This document shows, piece by piece, positions 33,621 through 44,339 of a stretch of 64,000 bases of DNA. Numbering within the stretch: position 1 is the first letter of the stretch; the number at the start of each line of letters is the position of its first letter. Made by a program: the position numbers and the translations under genes. The stretch comes from Roseiarcus sp963835885 (lineage in GTDB: Bacteria; Pseudomonadota; Alphaproteobacteria; Rhizobiales; Beijerinckiaceae). Location: assembly GCA_963835885.1 (NCBI GenBank), contig CAWIHF010000033.1:70403-134402 (forward strand). The letters are read 5' to 3'. The notes below the pieces were generated by a model. The model searched no databases. It worked only from the letters and a program-made list of their open reading frames with translations, and had not been told where the DNA came from.

Positions 33621-34796
33621 CTAGTGCTTGGCGGCCTTGTAGGGGTCCTTCACGTTGGGGATCGTCTCGAACTCGACATTGTAGAGCGCGCCGTCCTTTT
33701 TCTCGACCTTGCGGACATAGATGTTCTGCACGATGTCGCGGGTTTCCGGATCGATCGTGACCGGACCGCGCGGGCTAATCCAGCTCATGCCCTTCATCGC
33801 GCCGATCAGCGCGTCGCCGCTCGCATCGCCCTTGGTCTTTTCGAGCGCCTTGTAGACCAAGGCCATGCCGTCGTAGGCGCCGACCGCCATGAAATTCGGC
33901 CTCATGCCGTTGTTGGCCTTCTCGAACGCGGCGACGAAGGCCTTGTTCTCCGGTAAATCGTGGGCGGCCGAATAATGGTGCGTCGTGATGACGCCGAGCG
34001 CCGAATCGCCCATGTCGGCGAGAAGGTCGTCGTCGGTCACGTCGCCGGTGCCGATCAGCTTGATGCCGGACTTGTCGAGGCCACGCTCGACGAATTCCTT
34101 CATGAAGATGGCGCCCTGGCCCGACGGCACGAAGACGAACACGGCGTCGGGCTTGTCGTCCTTGACCCGCTGCAGGAACGGGGCGAAGTCGGGGTTTTTC
34201 AGCGGCACTCGGATTTTTTGGGTCACCTTTCCGCCGCCCTTCTCGAAGGTGTCGCTGAACCATTTCTCGGCGTCGACGCCGGGGCCGTAGTCGGCGACGA
34301 TGGTGACAACCTTCTTGATCCCATTCTTCAGCGCCCAGTCGGCCATCGGCGCGGCCGCCTGCGGCAGGGTGAACGAGGTGCGGACGATGTAGGGCGACTT
34401 CTCGGTGATCATCGCGGTCGCCGCCGCGGTGACGATCTCGGGGACTTTCGCCGCTGTCGCCACCGGCGCGGTGGCCAGCGCCAGCGGCGTCAGGCCGAAC
34501 CCCATCAGGACTTTGGCGTGGTCGTTGCCAACCAACTCCTCGGCGAGGCGCTTGGTAACGTCGGCCGCCCCCGTGTCGTCCTTGACCACGAGCGCGATTT
34601 TCTTGCCGGCGACCGTGTCGCCGTGCTGCTGCATGTAAAGCTCGGCGGCGGCGCGCTCCTGCTTGCCGGTCGAGGCGAACGGGCCGGTCATCGGCAGGAT
34701 CATGCCGACGGTGACGGTGTTGTCGTCCGCGACTGCCGGGGCGGCGAGCAGCATCGCCCCCAGGACGGTCGTCGCCATCAAGCTTTTCAACCCCAT
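33621..34796 (-). CDS. Periplasmic substrate-binding protein LivK-like
   Basis: Binding protein of the importer, 391 residues. Signal peptide MGLKSLMATTVLGAMLLAAP with cleavage after AVA. Mature start TVTVGMILPMTGPFASTGKQ is the standard peripla_BP_6 opening, followed by VVKDDTGAADVTKRLAEELV, IVADYGPGVDAEKWFSD and late VGAYDGMALVYKALEKTKG. The operon could serve branched-chain amino acids, amides or aromatic acids; sequence does not decide. GGAGGATGATCCG precedes the ATG. First gene of the operon, so the promoter lies in 34797-34930. Confidence 0.92.
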   Translation of the reverse strand: MGLKSLMATTVLGAMLLAAPAVADDNTVTVGMILPMTGPFASTGKQERAAAELYMQQHGDTVAGKKIALVVKDDTGAADVTKRLAEELVGNDHAKVLMGFGLTPLALATAPVATAAKVPEIVTAAATAMITEKSPYIVRTSFTLPQAAAPMADWALKNGIKKVVTIVADYGPGVDAEKWFSDTFEKGGGKVTQKIRVPLKNPDFAPFLQRVKDDKPDAVFVFVPSGQGAIFMKEFVERGLDKSGIKLIGTGDVTDDDLLADMGDSALGVITTHHYSAAHDLPENKAFVAAFEKANNGMRPNFMAVGAYDGMALVYKALEKTKGDASGDALIGAMKGMSWISPRGPVTIDPETRDIVQNIYVRKVEKKDGALYNVEFETIPNVKDPYKAAKH

Positions 34797-34931
34797 CGGA
34801 TCATCCTCCCGTCGAAGTTCTCATAAGTGGGATCCCTCGATCTTAGCGAGAGGCTAACCGCTCCGAAGCTGAGGGGAAAGAGCAGCGATTGAGGGCGCCC
34901 GACGTCCCCCCGTTCGGCGCGGATCTCATGA

Positions 34932-35160
34932 TCAAGATGCGCGCCGTCCACGTTCGCTGACGAGCGCCTTGATCAGACCGAATGCGAGCCCAAGCAGGAA
35001 CCCGCCTGGCCCGGTGATGAAAATGCCGAGAAGCGGCCCCTGGTTTGCATCAGGCATAACGATCATGGACCCGATAAAACCGAGCAGAAATCCGGACCCT
35101 CCGATGATGGCTCCCCACCAAGGTCCACGGCGTCCCGCCGACTGATATTCGGCGGGGAAT
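34932..35160 (-). pseudogene. Small membrane protein without a clear start
   Basis: The minus-strand frame ending at the TGA at 34932 reads WWGAIIGGSGFLLGFIGSMI, VMPDANQGPLLGIFITGPGG and FLLGLAFGLIKALVSERGRR. It is glycine-rich with two predicted TM helices (GxxxG spacing) and looks like a true membrane protein of ~75 residues. There is no good start codon between the stop upstream near 35240 and the TM region, only internal ATGs, so it may be frameshifted or start upstream in another frame. Follows the next gene on the same strand. Confidence 0.4.
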
Positions 35161-35220
35161 GCGCTGCATGCAGGACTTTGAGGCGCGTTGCGGCGGTACG
35201 GCCAGCGTCCGCGAGCCGCC

Positions 35221-35931
35221 TCACGGTCGCTCTGTCAGCATGCGCAAGTAAGGCGGCGGACATCCACGATCGACGCCGCTTTTGTCGAAGGAATAAGCCT
35301 GGCCATGGAGGGCTCGAGCAATCTTGGGGTAGGCGCGAACCGCCGCTGCGGGCCAGGTCATGAGATCCAAGGCCGCGCCGTCTCGCATCCCGAGAATGAG
35401 TTGCTTGTACCATCCAGCGTAGCGCCCACTCCGGTAGCGGCAATCCGCGGTCAGCGTCACGACATCTTGCCAGGCGTAATGCCGTAACCCTGTCCAAGGG
35501 TATGGCTGATAGGCAATCGCCTGCGGTTGCAGGCAGAATAGGCACAGGCTGGCGGCAAAGCTGACTGGCAATGTCGCCGCAAGCAGCATCGAGCAGAACT
35601 TAAGCAACTGTCTCGGGACGGCGGGATCGTTCGGACCGGCGTCTCGCGCCTGATTGAAAAACTGACCTCCCCCGGGAATCGACGCAGCGATCCAGTTGGC
35701 CGCGAGAAAGCCGGGGCCGAGAGACGGGAACGCCAGCGGCGCAACCTGCAACGCGGTGGCGATCTGGCTCGACGCCCAACAGAACGCGTCTTGCGGACAG
35801 CGCGCCGCCTGGAGCCGCTGCATCAGCCAAGCCATCGCAATCCACGCTATCCCGGCCAACGCCAGGCCGAGGACGGCGAACAGAAGGCTCCGCTCGCGCC
35901 TTTTTCCTGGCGCCAGGGTGCGGCGGCTCAT
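35221..35931 (-). CDS. Hypothetical membrane protein
   Basis: About 236 residues from ATG 35931 (MSRRTLAPGKRRERSLLFAV). TM1 is FAVLGLALAGIAWIAMAWL; a second hydrophobic region is MLLAATLPVSFAASLCLFCL. The region after it (YAWQDVVTLTADCRYRSGR, DLMTWPAAAVRAYPKIARAL) is soluble. I know no family. The frame is open to 36027 with alternative starts at 35979 and 36027. It might form a unit with the small membrane frame at 34932. Confidence 0.5.
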   Translation of the reverse strand: MSRRTLAPGKRRERSLLFAVLGLALAGIAWIAMAWLMQRLQAARCPQDAFCWASSQIATALQVAPLAFPSLGPGFLAANWIAASIPGGGQFFNQARDAGPNDPAVPRQLLKFCSMLLAATLPVSFAASLCLFCLQPQAIAYQPYPWTGLRHYAWQDVVTLTADCRYRSGRYAGWYKQLILGMRDGAALDLMTWPAAAVRAYPKIARALHGQAYSFDKSGVDRGCPPPYLRMLTERP

Positions 35932-36302
35932 TCTCGGGTCAAGCGCTTTTCGCGACTGTTCGTGACGGTCCGAGACCATGGAGTGCGGTCGGCGGGAAGA
36001 CCTGGCGTTGCGGTGTTTACCCCGCAATCGTTACCATTTTTGGCGCTGCACCCACTGGCTTCCATCCTTTTTCGTGACGTCTCTCCCAAATGACTTTCTC
36101 GATTGAATAGCGAATTTTTCTCGCAAGCCATTGCGACTTACCGGGTTTTTCAGACCGATATACCGCCAAATCAGCCGGAAAGCTTGAAATTCCGTGCATT
36201 TTTCCCTGCAAGCAGGGAACTGGCTCGGCCGGCGAGGTTTTGCGAGCCGCGGTCATCCACAGGTCGGCTTGCCTTCCCCAGCGCCCCGCGTGACAAGCTT
36301 AC
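35932..36302. other. Divergent spacer upstream of addB
   Basis: About 370 bases. The AT-rich part (36030-36140, with TTTTTGGCGCTG and TTTTTCGTGACG) probably holds promoters for addB and the minus-strand gene. No gene or repeat recognised. Confidence 0.35.
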
Positions 36303-39300
36303 ATGCCGATTCGCGACCCGCGCGTCTTCACGATCCCGGCCGGCGCGCCGCTTCTGCCGACCCTCGCCCGCGCCCTGGTCGACGGCGAATTGATCGAGGG
36401 ATTTCCCGGCCCGGGCGGGCCGCTCGCGCTTGCCAGCGCCACCATCTATGTGCCAACTCAGCGCGCCGCTGCGGCGCTCGCCAAGGCGCTGTTTGCGGCG
36501 ACCGGGCGCGAGAGCGTCCTTCTCCCGCGCATCGCGCCGCTCGGCGCATTCGAGCCCGACGATGCGGCGACGTTTTTCGACCCGGCGGGGGAGGAGGCGG
36601 CGCGCGTCGGCGTCCCGCCCGCGGTCGGCGAACTCGCGCGGTGCCACACGCTGGCGCTGCTGGTCCGCAAATGGGGCCAGGCGTTGAAGGGCGCGATCCG
36701 CGGCGCCAACTCCGACGGACTGCTCTTCGACCACGAGCAGCCGGCGCTCGCCGCCTCGAGCCCCGCCCAGGCCTACGCGCTCGCGGCCGACCTCGGCGCG
36801 CTGATCGACGACATAATCATTGAGGGCGTCGACTGGCGACGGCTCGAGAGTCTCGAGCCCGAGGAATACGACCGATACTGGCGCATCACGCTCGACTTTC
36901 TCAAGATCGCCTTCGCCCATTGGCCGGCATGGCTCAGTGAGAACGGCCTCATCGACCGCGCCAAGCGCACCGCGCTCCTCGTCCAGGCCGAAATCGACGC
37001 GCTCGAGTCCGGCGCGCAGCGCGGCCCGACCGTCATCGCAGGCTCGACCGGCGCAAACCGCGCCACCGCCGAACTCATCGCCGCGATCGCCCGCAGCGAA
37101 ATGGGTGCGGTGGTGCTGCCCGCGCTCGACCTTGATCTCGATGAGCGCGCCTGGGACATGATCGGCGCAGGCGCGGAGGAGCCGCAAGGGCTCGCCGGCC
37201 ATCCTCAGGCGCTGCTGCACCGGCTGATTGGTCGCATCGGCGTCGGACGGGAAGAGGTCCGGACGCTCGGCGCTCCGCCCGCGCCGCTCGTCGCGCGCGC
37301 GGCTTTCCTGAGCGAGGCGCTCCGCCCGGCCGGGACAAGCGACAGCTGGCGCGAACGCGACGCGGCGCTTTCGCTCGCCGCGATCGCCGCCGCCCTCGAC
37401 GGCGTCTCGATCATTGTCGCCGATAACGAGACCGACGAAGCGCTCGCACTCGCCGTCGGCATGCGCGAAGTCCTCGAGACGCCAGGCAAGACCGCTGCGC
37501 TCATCACCCCCGATCCTTTGATCGCGCGGCGGGTGTCGGCGGAGCTCGCGCGCTGGGGCGTCGAGGCGGAGGATTCCGCCGGACGCACGCTCGGCCAGAC
37601 GGAAGCCGGCGCCTTGGCCCGGCTCGTCATCGCGGCGGCCGTCGACCTGAGGCCGCTGACGGCTCAGGCGTTGATCGCCCATCCGTCGGCCCGGTTCGGC
37701 CGGGCGCGCGCCGATTGCGAAGAAGCCGCGCGGGCGCTCGAGCTTGGCGTCTTCCGCGCGGCGGCGCTAGCGTCGCTCGACGGCCTCGACAAGGCTTTTG
37801 CTGTGGCGCGCTCGGCGGCCGACGACCGGCATGCGCATCCGGCGATCCGGGCGATCCGCGATGAAAAGCGCGTCGCCGGGGAGAGCCTTGCGCGCGACCT
37901 CGCCGCGGCCCTTGACCTTTTGCGAGCGCTCCGCGCCTCCGCTCCGCTACGCGAATGGCTTCTCACGCATCGTGCGGCGCTGGACGCCGTGCTGGCAGCG
38001 CCGGAAGGCGAGCACGCGCCGCCACACGGGCTCGCAGCGCTCGGCGCGCTCATGGACGAGTGGAGCCAGGCGGCAGGCGCCGGCTTCGCCTGCACGCTCG
38101 CCGAATATGCCGCGCTGTTCGACGACGCGCTCGCCGGGGTTCGCGCCCCGCCCGCTCGCCGCGACCATCCGCGCCTAAAGATTTTGGGCCTGCTCGAAGC
38201 GCGCTTGCTTTCCTTCGATCGCGTGCTGCTCGCCGGGCTCGACGAAAAATTCTGGCCGCCCGCGGTCGACACCGACGCCTTCCTGAATCGGCCGATGCGC
38301 GCCAAGCTCGGGCTTTCCGCGCCGGAGCGGCGCGTCGGGCAGACGGCCCACGATTTCCTCGCCGCGTGCGGTGCGCCGGAGGTGATTCTGAGCCGAGCCA
38401 GGAAGCGCGGCGGCGAGCCGACCGTCGCCTCGCGCTTTCTCCAGCGGATCGGAGCGGCGGCGGGCGCCGATCCGATCAAGGCGGCCGAGCGACGCGGGGA
38501 GATCTATCTCGGCTACGCTCGTGCGCTCGACCGACCGGAGGCGGTCGCGCCAGCGAAGCGGCCGGAGCCTCGCCCGCCAGTCGCGCTGCGTCCGCGCTCG
38601 CTCAGCGTGACGAGAATCGAGACCCTGCGGCGTGATCCTTATTCGATCTACGCCGAGCGCATCCTGAGACTTTCGCCGCTGGAGCCGGTCGAGCGAGCGC
38701 TCGGGCCCCGCGAGGCTGGCGAAGCCTGGCACGGCGCGCTGCAGGATTTCGCCGAGCGCTACCCGTCGGGCGCGCTGCCGCTGGACGCTCGGCAAACCCT
38801 CATCCGCCTCGCCCGGGCGCGCTTTGCGAAGCTGCTCGAGGACCCGACCTTCGACGGCCTGACCTGGCCCAACATCGAGAAGGCGATCGACTTCGTCCTC
38901 GGCTTCGAAGCCAGGAATCGCGACGCGATCGAGCGCATCTGGGTCGAGCGCCGCGGCGCGATCGATGTTCTGCTCGCCGACGGAAAGCCGTTCAGCCTGA
39001 CCGCGCGAGCGGACCGGATCGACGTCCTGCGCTCGGGCGGCGCTGCCCTGATTGACTACAAAAGCGGGTCGCCTCCGGGGGTCAACGAGGTGATCGTCGG
39101 CTTTGCGCCCCAGCTGACGCTGGAAGCGGCCATCCTGATGCGCGGCGGCTTCCCCGGCCTGGAAAGGCTGATGCCAATACGGGCGATCTACCTCAAACTG
39201 GGCGGCGCGGACGGCGGCGCAGAGCGGGACGCAGCGGGGGCGAAGTCGGCCGTGGCGGAGCTGGCAGAGGCGCATTTCGCCGAACTCGAGATGTTGCTCA

Positions 39301-39449
39301 ATATGTTCATTGAGCCGGGCACGCCCTATCTGTCGCGCCCGTTCCCGAAATTCGCGAGCCGCTTTTCAGACTACGACCACCTCGCGCGGGTCAAGGAATG
39401 GTCCGCGACGGGCGGCGCCGCGAACGGCGAAACGGGAGACGCGTCTTGA
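36303..39449 (+). CDS. addB: Double-strand break repair protein AddB
   Basis: Subunit of the AddAB helicase-nuclease that resects DNA ends to Chi-type sites for RecA loading. 1048 residues, as usual for alphaproteobacterial AddB. The N-terminal inactive helicase part has VPTQRAAAALAKALFAATG; middle LLAGLDEKFWPPAVDTDAFLN and LGLSAPERRVGQTAHDFLAA; C-terminal RecB-like nuclease with GEAWHGALQDFAERYPSG, and the catalytic GAALIDYKSGSPPG (D and K of DxK). No frameshift. addA starts inside its stop codon. Confidence 0.93.
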   Translation: MPIRDPRVFTIPAGAPLLPTLARALVDGELIEGFPGPGGPLALASATIYVPTQRAAAALAKALFAATGRESVLLPRIAPLGAFEPDDAATFFDPAGEEAARVGVPPAVGELARCHTLALLVRKWGQALKGAIRGANSDGLLFDHEQPALAASSPAQAYALAADLGALIDDIIIEGVDWRRLESLEPEEYDRYWRITLDFLKIAFAHWPAWLSENGLIDRAKRTALLVQAEIDALESGAQRGPTVIAGSTGANRATAELIAAIARSEMGAVVLPALDLDLDERAWDMIGAGAEEPQGLAGHPQALLHRLIGRIGVGREEVRTLGAPPAPLVARAAFLSEALRPAGTSDSWRERDAALSLAAIAAALDGVSIIVADNETDEALALAVGMREVLETPGKTAALITPDPLIARRVSAELARWGVEAEDSAGRTLGQTEAGALARLVIAAAVDLRPLTAQALIAHPSARFGRARADCEEAARALELGVFRAAALASLDGLDKAFAVARSAADDRHAHPAIRAIRDEKRVAGESLARDLAAALDLLRALRASAPLREWLLTHRAALDAVLAAPEGEHAPPHGLAALGALMDEWSQAAGAGFACTLAEYAALFDDALAGVRAPPARRDHPRLKILGLLEARLLSFDRVLLAGLDEKFWPPAVDTDAFLNRPMRAKLGLSAPERRVGQTAHDFLAACGAPEVILSRARKRGGEPTVASRFLQRIGAAAGADPIKAAERRGEIYLGYARALDRPEAVAPAKRPEPRPPVALRPRSLSVTRIETLRRDPYSIYAERILRLSPLEPVERALGPREAGEAWHGALQDFAERYPSGALPLDARQTLIRLARARFAKLLEDPTFDGLTWPNIEKAIDFVLGFEARNRDAIERIWVERRGAIDVLLADGKPFSLTARADRIDVLRSGGAALIDYKSGSPPGVNEVIVGFAPQLTLEAAILMRGGFPGLERLMPIRAIYLKLGGADGGAERDAAGAKSAVAELAEAHFAELEMLLNMFIEPGTPYLSRPFPKFASRFSDYDHLARVKEWSATGGAANGETGDAS

Positions 39450-42400
39450 GTCACCGTCTCGTTATCCCCGAACAGTTGCGCCGGGCGCAGGCGACGGCGT
39501 CGGATCCGTCCGCCTCCGCTTGGGTCTCCGCCAATGCCGGCAGCGGCAAAACGCATGTGCTGACCCAGCGCGTTTTGCGGCTCCTGCTCGAGGGCGCGAA
39601 GCCCGCGCAAATCATCGGCCTCACCTTCACCAAGGCCGCCGCCGCCAATATGGCGGCCCGGATTTTCAACACGCTGGCGAAATGGACGAGCCTCGACGAT
39701 GAAGCGCTGAGCGCAGCGATCGAAGAATTCGGCGCAGGCAGACCCAGCCCGGCCAAACTCAAATTCGCCAGGCAATTGTTCGCCCGCACGATCGAAACGC
39801 CTGGCGGGCTGAAGATCCAGACCCTGCACGCCTTCTGCGAGCGGCTGCTCCAGCTCTTTCCCTTCGAGGCCAACGTCCCAGCCCACTTCAAGGTGGTCGA
39901 CGAAAGCGAGGCGAAGGCGCTGATGAACGAGGCGACGGAGCGCGCGATCGCCGCGCTCCAGGCGTCCTCCAGTCTCGCCGGGGCGCTGGACTTCGTCGCG
40001 CGGGAAGGCGGGGCATTCCGCTTCGCCGCGCTGATCGGCGAGGCGCAGGGATATTCCGAGACTTTCGAGGCCTTCCACGACGCGGCAAGCTTCGCGTCGG
40101 CGTTGCGAGCGCCGCTCGGACTTGATCCGGACGCCACGACGGCGACCGTCGAGGCCGAGATGCTGGGCGGCGATATCGGACGCGAGCGCCGCCGGGCCTG
40201 GGCGAAAGCGCTCGACGTCGGCAAGGGCGGCGACCAGGATCTTGCGGCGAAACTACGGGCGGCGGACGACAAGGCCGAGCGTGCGGCGCGGATCGAGGCC
40301 CTGCTCGACGCGTTTTTCACCAAAAAGGAGGGCAAGGCGGGCGAGGGTGAGCCGCGCTGCGGCAAGAATGGCCAATTAACAACCAGGACGCTGTGCGAGG
40401 AACGGCCCGACCTTCGGGACGATCTCCGTCGCGAGCGGGACCGACTGTCCGCGCTGCGCGACAGGCGGCGCGCCGCGCAGACGCTCGAGCGCAGCGAGGC
40501 CCTGTTCACGGTCGCCAAGGCGGTCCGTTCGGAATTCGCCCGAGCCAAGGCCATGCGCGGCGCGCTCGATTTCGCCGACCAGATCGCGTTGGCGCTGTCC
40601 CTGGTCGAGCGGACCAGCGCCGCCTGGGTGCTGCGGAAGCTCGACTCCGGGCTCGACCACCTGCTCATCGACGAGGCGCAGGACACCTCTGCCGAGCAAT
40701 GGCGCATCATCGTGGCGCTGACAGCGGAGTTCTTCGCCGGCGCGGGCGCGCGCCCGGTCGGGCGCACCGTCTTCGCGGTTGGCGACGAGAAGCAGTCGAT
40801 CTTCTCGTTCCAGGGGGCCGCGCCGGAGAAATTCGCCGAGATGAAGCGTTTCTTCGAACGAAGTCTTCGCCGGGCGGAGCGGCCATTCACACCAGTGCCG
40901 CTCAACTTTTCCTTCCGCTCGGCACCCGCCATTCTGGCCGCAGTCGATAAGACGTTCCAGTCGGAGGACGCTTGGCGGGGCGTCGCGGCCGACGGCGAGC
41001 CACACCCCGTCCACCAGGCGGTCCGCACGAACCTGGCGGGCGTCGTCGAGCTGTGGCCGACAATCGCCGCGCCGAAGCAACCCGACCCGGAAGACTGGCG
41101 GATGCCGCTCGACGAGCCGGCGCGCAACGACCCTCCGGTCATTCTGGCGCGCCGGATCGCGGAGACGGTCGGCCGCTGGCTTCAGCCGGACTCGCGCGAG
41201 CGTGTATTCGACGAAAAGACCGGCGCCCCGCGCCGTATCCAGGCGGGCGATGTGATGATCCTGGTCCGCAGCCGGAACGCCTTCTTCGAGGCGATGATCC
41301 GCGCCCTGAAGACCCGGGGCATCAAGGTGGCGGGCGCGGACCGGCTGAAGCTTCGGGACCATATCGCCGTGATGGACCTCATCGCGGCGGGCAAGGCGGC
41401 GCTGACCCCGGACGACGACCTGACGCTCGCCTGCGTTCTGAAGTCGCCGCTGATCGGACTCGGCGAGGACGACCTGTTCGGGCTGGCGTCGGAGCGCCAA
41501 GGACCGCTCGCATCCACACTCGCGGCGTCGCCTGAGGAGCAGGTCCGGGCAGCGGCGCGCAAGCTCGCGATCTGGCGCGAGCGCGCGAGGATCCTGACGC
41601 CTTACGCCTTCTACGCTCGGCTTCTCGGCGAGGAGGGAGGTCGAAAGGCGCTGCTTTCCCGGCTCGGGCCGGACGCGGCCGATCCGATCGACGAGTTTCT
41701 GGCGCTGGCGCTCGATCACGAGCAGGGCGAAGCGCCATCGCTGACCCTGTTCCTGGCCGAGGTCGAGGCGACCGACGCGGCGATCAAGCGGGACATGGAA
41801 GCCGAAAGCGAAGGCGTCCGCGTGCTGACGGTCCACGCCAGCAAGGGGCTCGAAGCGCCGATCGTCTTTCTGCCCGACACCTGCGGCGCCCCCAACGGGC
41901 GTCACGACCCGAAACTGCTGCCACTCGCCCCCGTCCGGCCGAACGATCCGCCGCTGTTCGCCTGGAGTTCGGAAGAAAGACGACGACTGCCGCGTCGTCG
42001 CGGCGGCGCGAGAGCAAAGACGCGAGGCGGAGGCGGGCGAGCATCGCCGCCTGCTCTATGTCGCGATGACCCGAGCCGCCCAGCGCCTGATCGTCGCGGG
42101 CTACGAGAATTTGAAGGGCCGCATGGAAGGATGCTGGCACGACCTCGTCCGCCTCGGCCTTGAGGGGTCGATGAGCCCCGTCCCCGCCTTCTGGAACGAG
42201 GAAGAGACGATCCTGCGTTTCGGGGAGGGGCTGACGGCTGATGACGAGGGTCAGACGACCGGGGCGGCGGCCCCCGACGAACTCCCCGACTGGCTTTGGG
42301 CGCGAGCCACGCCTGAGGCCGCCTTGGCGACGCTTCGTCCCTCCGCAGCGGAGACCACCCGCCAAGGCCTGCGCGCTCTGGAGGGGCGGCTCGCCCACGC

Positions 42401-42882
42401 CCTCCTGCAGACGCTGCCGGATGTTCCGTCTGATCGCCGGGCCGCGGCGGCAAGGGCTTATCTCGACGCCCATGGCGGCGCACTCCCCGAGGAGCCGCGG
42501 GCTGCCATTGCAGAGAAGGTCGCCGCGGTCATGGCGGCGCCGGAGCTCGCAAGCTTGTTCGCCCCCGGCTCCCGCGGCGAGGTCGCTATGGCCGGAGTTC
42601 GTGCGCCGGCCAGGACGGGCTGACCTGGCCTACAGCGGTCGTCTCGACCGCATAATCGCAACCGACGAGGCCGTCCTGATTGTCGACTTCAAGCTTGGCG
42701 CGGCGCCCGCCCGGCCTTTGCCCGCGCATGTCGCCCAGCTTGCCGTCTATCGCGCCGCCTTGCGGCCGCACTACCCCTTGCTGCCGGTACGCGCCGCGCT
42801 CGTCTACCTCGACGGTCCGACGCTGGTGCATGTCGAAGACGCCGAGCTGGAGGCCGCTCTTGACGGGGCCGGGGCGGTCTGA
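39446..42882 (+). CDS. addA: Double-strand break repair helicase AddA, two frameshifts
   Basis: Active helicase/nuclease subunit of AddAB. Start TTG 39446 overlaps the addB stop (TTGA), with GGGAG seven bases before. Motifs: SANAGSGKTHVLTQRVLRLL, LTFTKAAAANMAARIF, LLIDEAQDTSAEQW, VGDEKQSIFSFQGA, LNFSFRSAPAIL and VLTVHASKGLEAPIVFLPDT. One base shift near 41975 leads to DDDCRVVAAAREQ and HRRLLYVAMTRAAQRLIVAG; a second near 42587 leads to EFVRRPGRADLAYSGRLDRI and the nuclease motif VLIVDFKLGAAP. The gene then ends normally at 42882. All active-site parts are present, so errors are likelier than decay. Confidence 0.9.
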
Positions 42883-42979
42883 TGACGAGGCGGTCCGCGA
42901 ATCGCGCGCCCGGGCCACAGTCAAGTGGAAAACGAGTTGCCTTGATGACGTCGCATTTCCTCGGCAGGTTCCGGCCCCG

Positions 42980-44320
42980 ATGACGAGCGGAGAGGTCAGG
43001 GCGGGCGCCCGGTGTATTGAAACGAACGCTACGGTAGTCACGTTGCGGAAGGGGCCGCGACTTTTACGCACGTCTGCACTCGTGGTCGCGGTGGCGTCGT
43101 TTATCCTTTCATGGCAAGCAGATGTCGCGGCGCGGTCGCCGGCTGGGATGATTCGCTACAACCATCCCGTGTATCACAATGGGAAGCTGGTACTTTGGCA
43201 TGGGGTATGGCGCGGCAAACGCGGCCATGAAAGCGCCCGAATGGCGCCGGTAAGGGCCGCAATTGCCGCGAAACCGGCCCCGGCCCCTCAGACCTCCGCC
43301 GCCCAACCGGCGCCTCAGTCCGACCCAGTAAAGCCGTTTTCGATCCTCGCAGACCCTGACGACCTCGCCGCGAGCCGCATGGCGAAGGACTTCGCCGAAG
43401 TTCTCAACGACAAAGGCGCCGCCGGGCGGGCCATCGTCGGACCGACGTCCCCCACCGGAATCGCCAAAGTGATGCGCACGGATTTGGCGGATTTCGCCAT
43501 CGTCACGTTCGACACGCTCGCGGTCGGCGTGAAATATGCTCCCGACTGGCCCCAGCGTGCGCCGATCGTGACCCGCCTCGCCCCGGAGACGATCGAAATC
43601 ATCGCGCCAAAGGACGTAAAATCGGTCAGCGATCTCCAAGGCAAGCAGGTGAGCTTCGGCGACCCCGACAGTGCGACGGGCATTTCCGCAAGACTTCTTT
43701 TCTCGAGGCTCGGGGTTACCGTCAATCCCAGCTACGAGCCACTGACCGAGGCGCTTGACGCGCTTTCCGCCGGCAAGCGTGACGCCGTCGTCGTCCTGGG
43801 CGCCAAAGACGCGCACTCTCTCGAGGGTTTTGGCGCCGACAGCCGCTATCACGTCGTCGCCATTCCATGGGCGCCGTCATTGGAGCAGGACTATGCCCCA
43901 GCGCGCGTCACCAACGCTGATCGCCCAAATCTGGTCGCAACCAACGATTCCGTGGAGACTGTCGCCGAGCCGATGGCGCTCATCGCGCTCGACGTAACGG
44001 CCGGTTCGCCGCGCGCCGACGCGCTCGGGCGCACGGCTCGCGTCTTCTTCGACAATTATGACGCCTTCCTGTCCGCAGAGCGCGACAATCATTGGCGCGA
44101 CGTCAATCTCGCGGCGGATCCGTCTGTGCCGAGCGGGGCCTGGCAGCGGCTTGCGGCGGCGCAAGGATGGCTTGACGAACACAAAACCTCGGACGACACG
44201 TCGCTTGACACGTTCCGCGCGTCAGCGAAAACGGCGGCCGACGCCAGCGGAGGACCGAAAGCCGAGGATTCAGATCGGCTTTATGAAGATCTGACGCGCT
44301 GGCGCAGCCTGATGCAGTAG
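42980..44320 (+). CDS. TAXI-family-like solute-binding protein
   Basis: Exported protein of ~446 residues. A hydrophobic segment (TSALVVAVASFILSW) is followed by an Ala/Pro-rich linker (AAKPAPAPQTSAAQPAPQ) and a periplasmic binding domain: VKPFSILADPDDLAASRMAK, GRAIVGPTSPTGIAKVMRTD, APETIEIIAPKDVKSVSDLQ and GKQVSFGDPDSATGISARLL, the pattern of TAXI/NMT1-type binding proteins. No TRAP membrane subunits are nearby, so it may serve a remote transporter or act as a sensor domain. ATG 42980 is my start; others are possible. The next gene follows by 19 bases. Confidence 0.75.
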   Translation: MTSGEVRAGARCIETNATVVTLRKGPRLLRTSALVVAVASFILSWQADVAARSPAGMIRYNHPVYHNGKLVLWHGVWRGKRGHESARMAPVRAAIAAKPAPAPQTSAAQPAPQSDPVKPFSILADPDDLAASRMAKDFAEVLNDKGAAGRAIVGPTSPTGIAKVMRTDLADFAIVTFDTLAVGVKYAPDWPQRAPIVTRLAPETIEIIAPKDVKSVSDLQGKQVSFGDPDSATGISARLLFSRLGVTVNPSYEPLTEALDALSAGKRDAVVVLGAKDAHSLEGFGADSRYHVVAIPWAPSLEQDYAPARVTNADRPNLVATNDSVETVAEPMALIALDVTAGSPRADALGRTARVFFDNYDAFLSAERDNHWRDVNLAADPSVPSGAWQRLAAAQGWLDEHKTSDDTSLDTFRASAKTAADASGGPKAEDSDRLYEDLTRWRSLMQ

Positions 44321-44339
44321 AGGAGGACTCGCCCTGCCC

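Noticed and set aside
40376..41905. Long minus-strand frames inside addA
   Set aside because: AddA motifs on the plus strand run through the same interval, so the opposite frames are codon-bias shadows.
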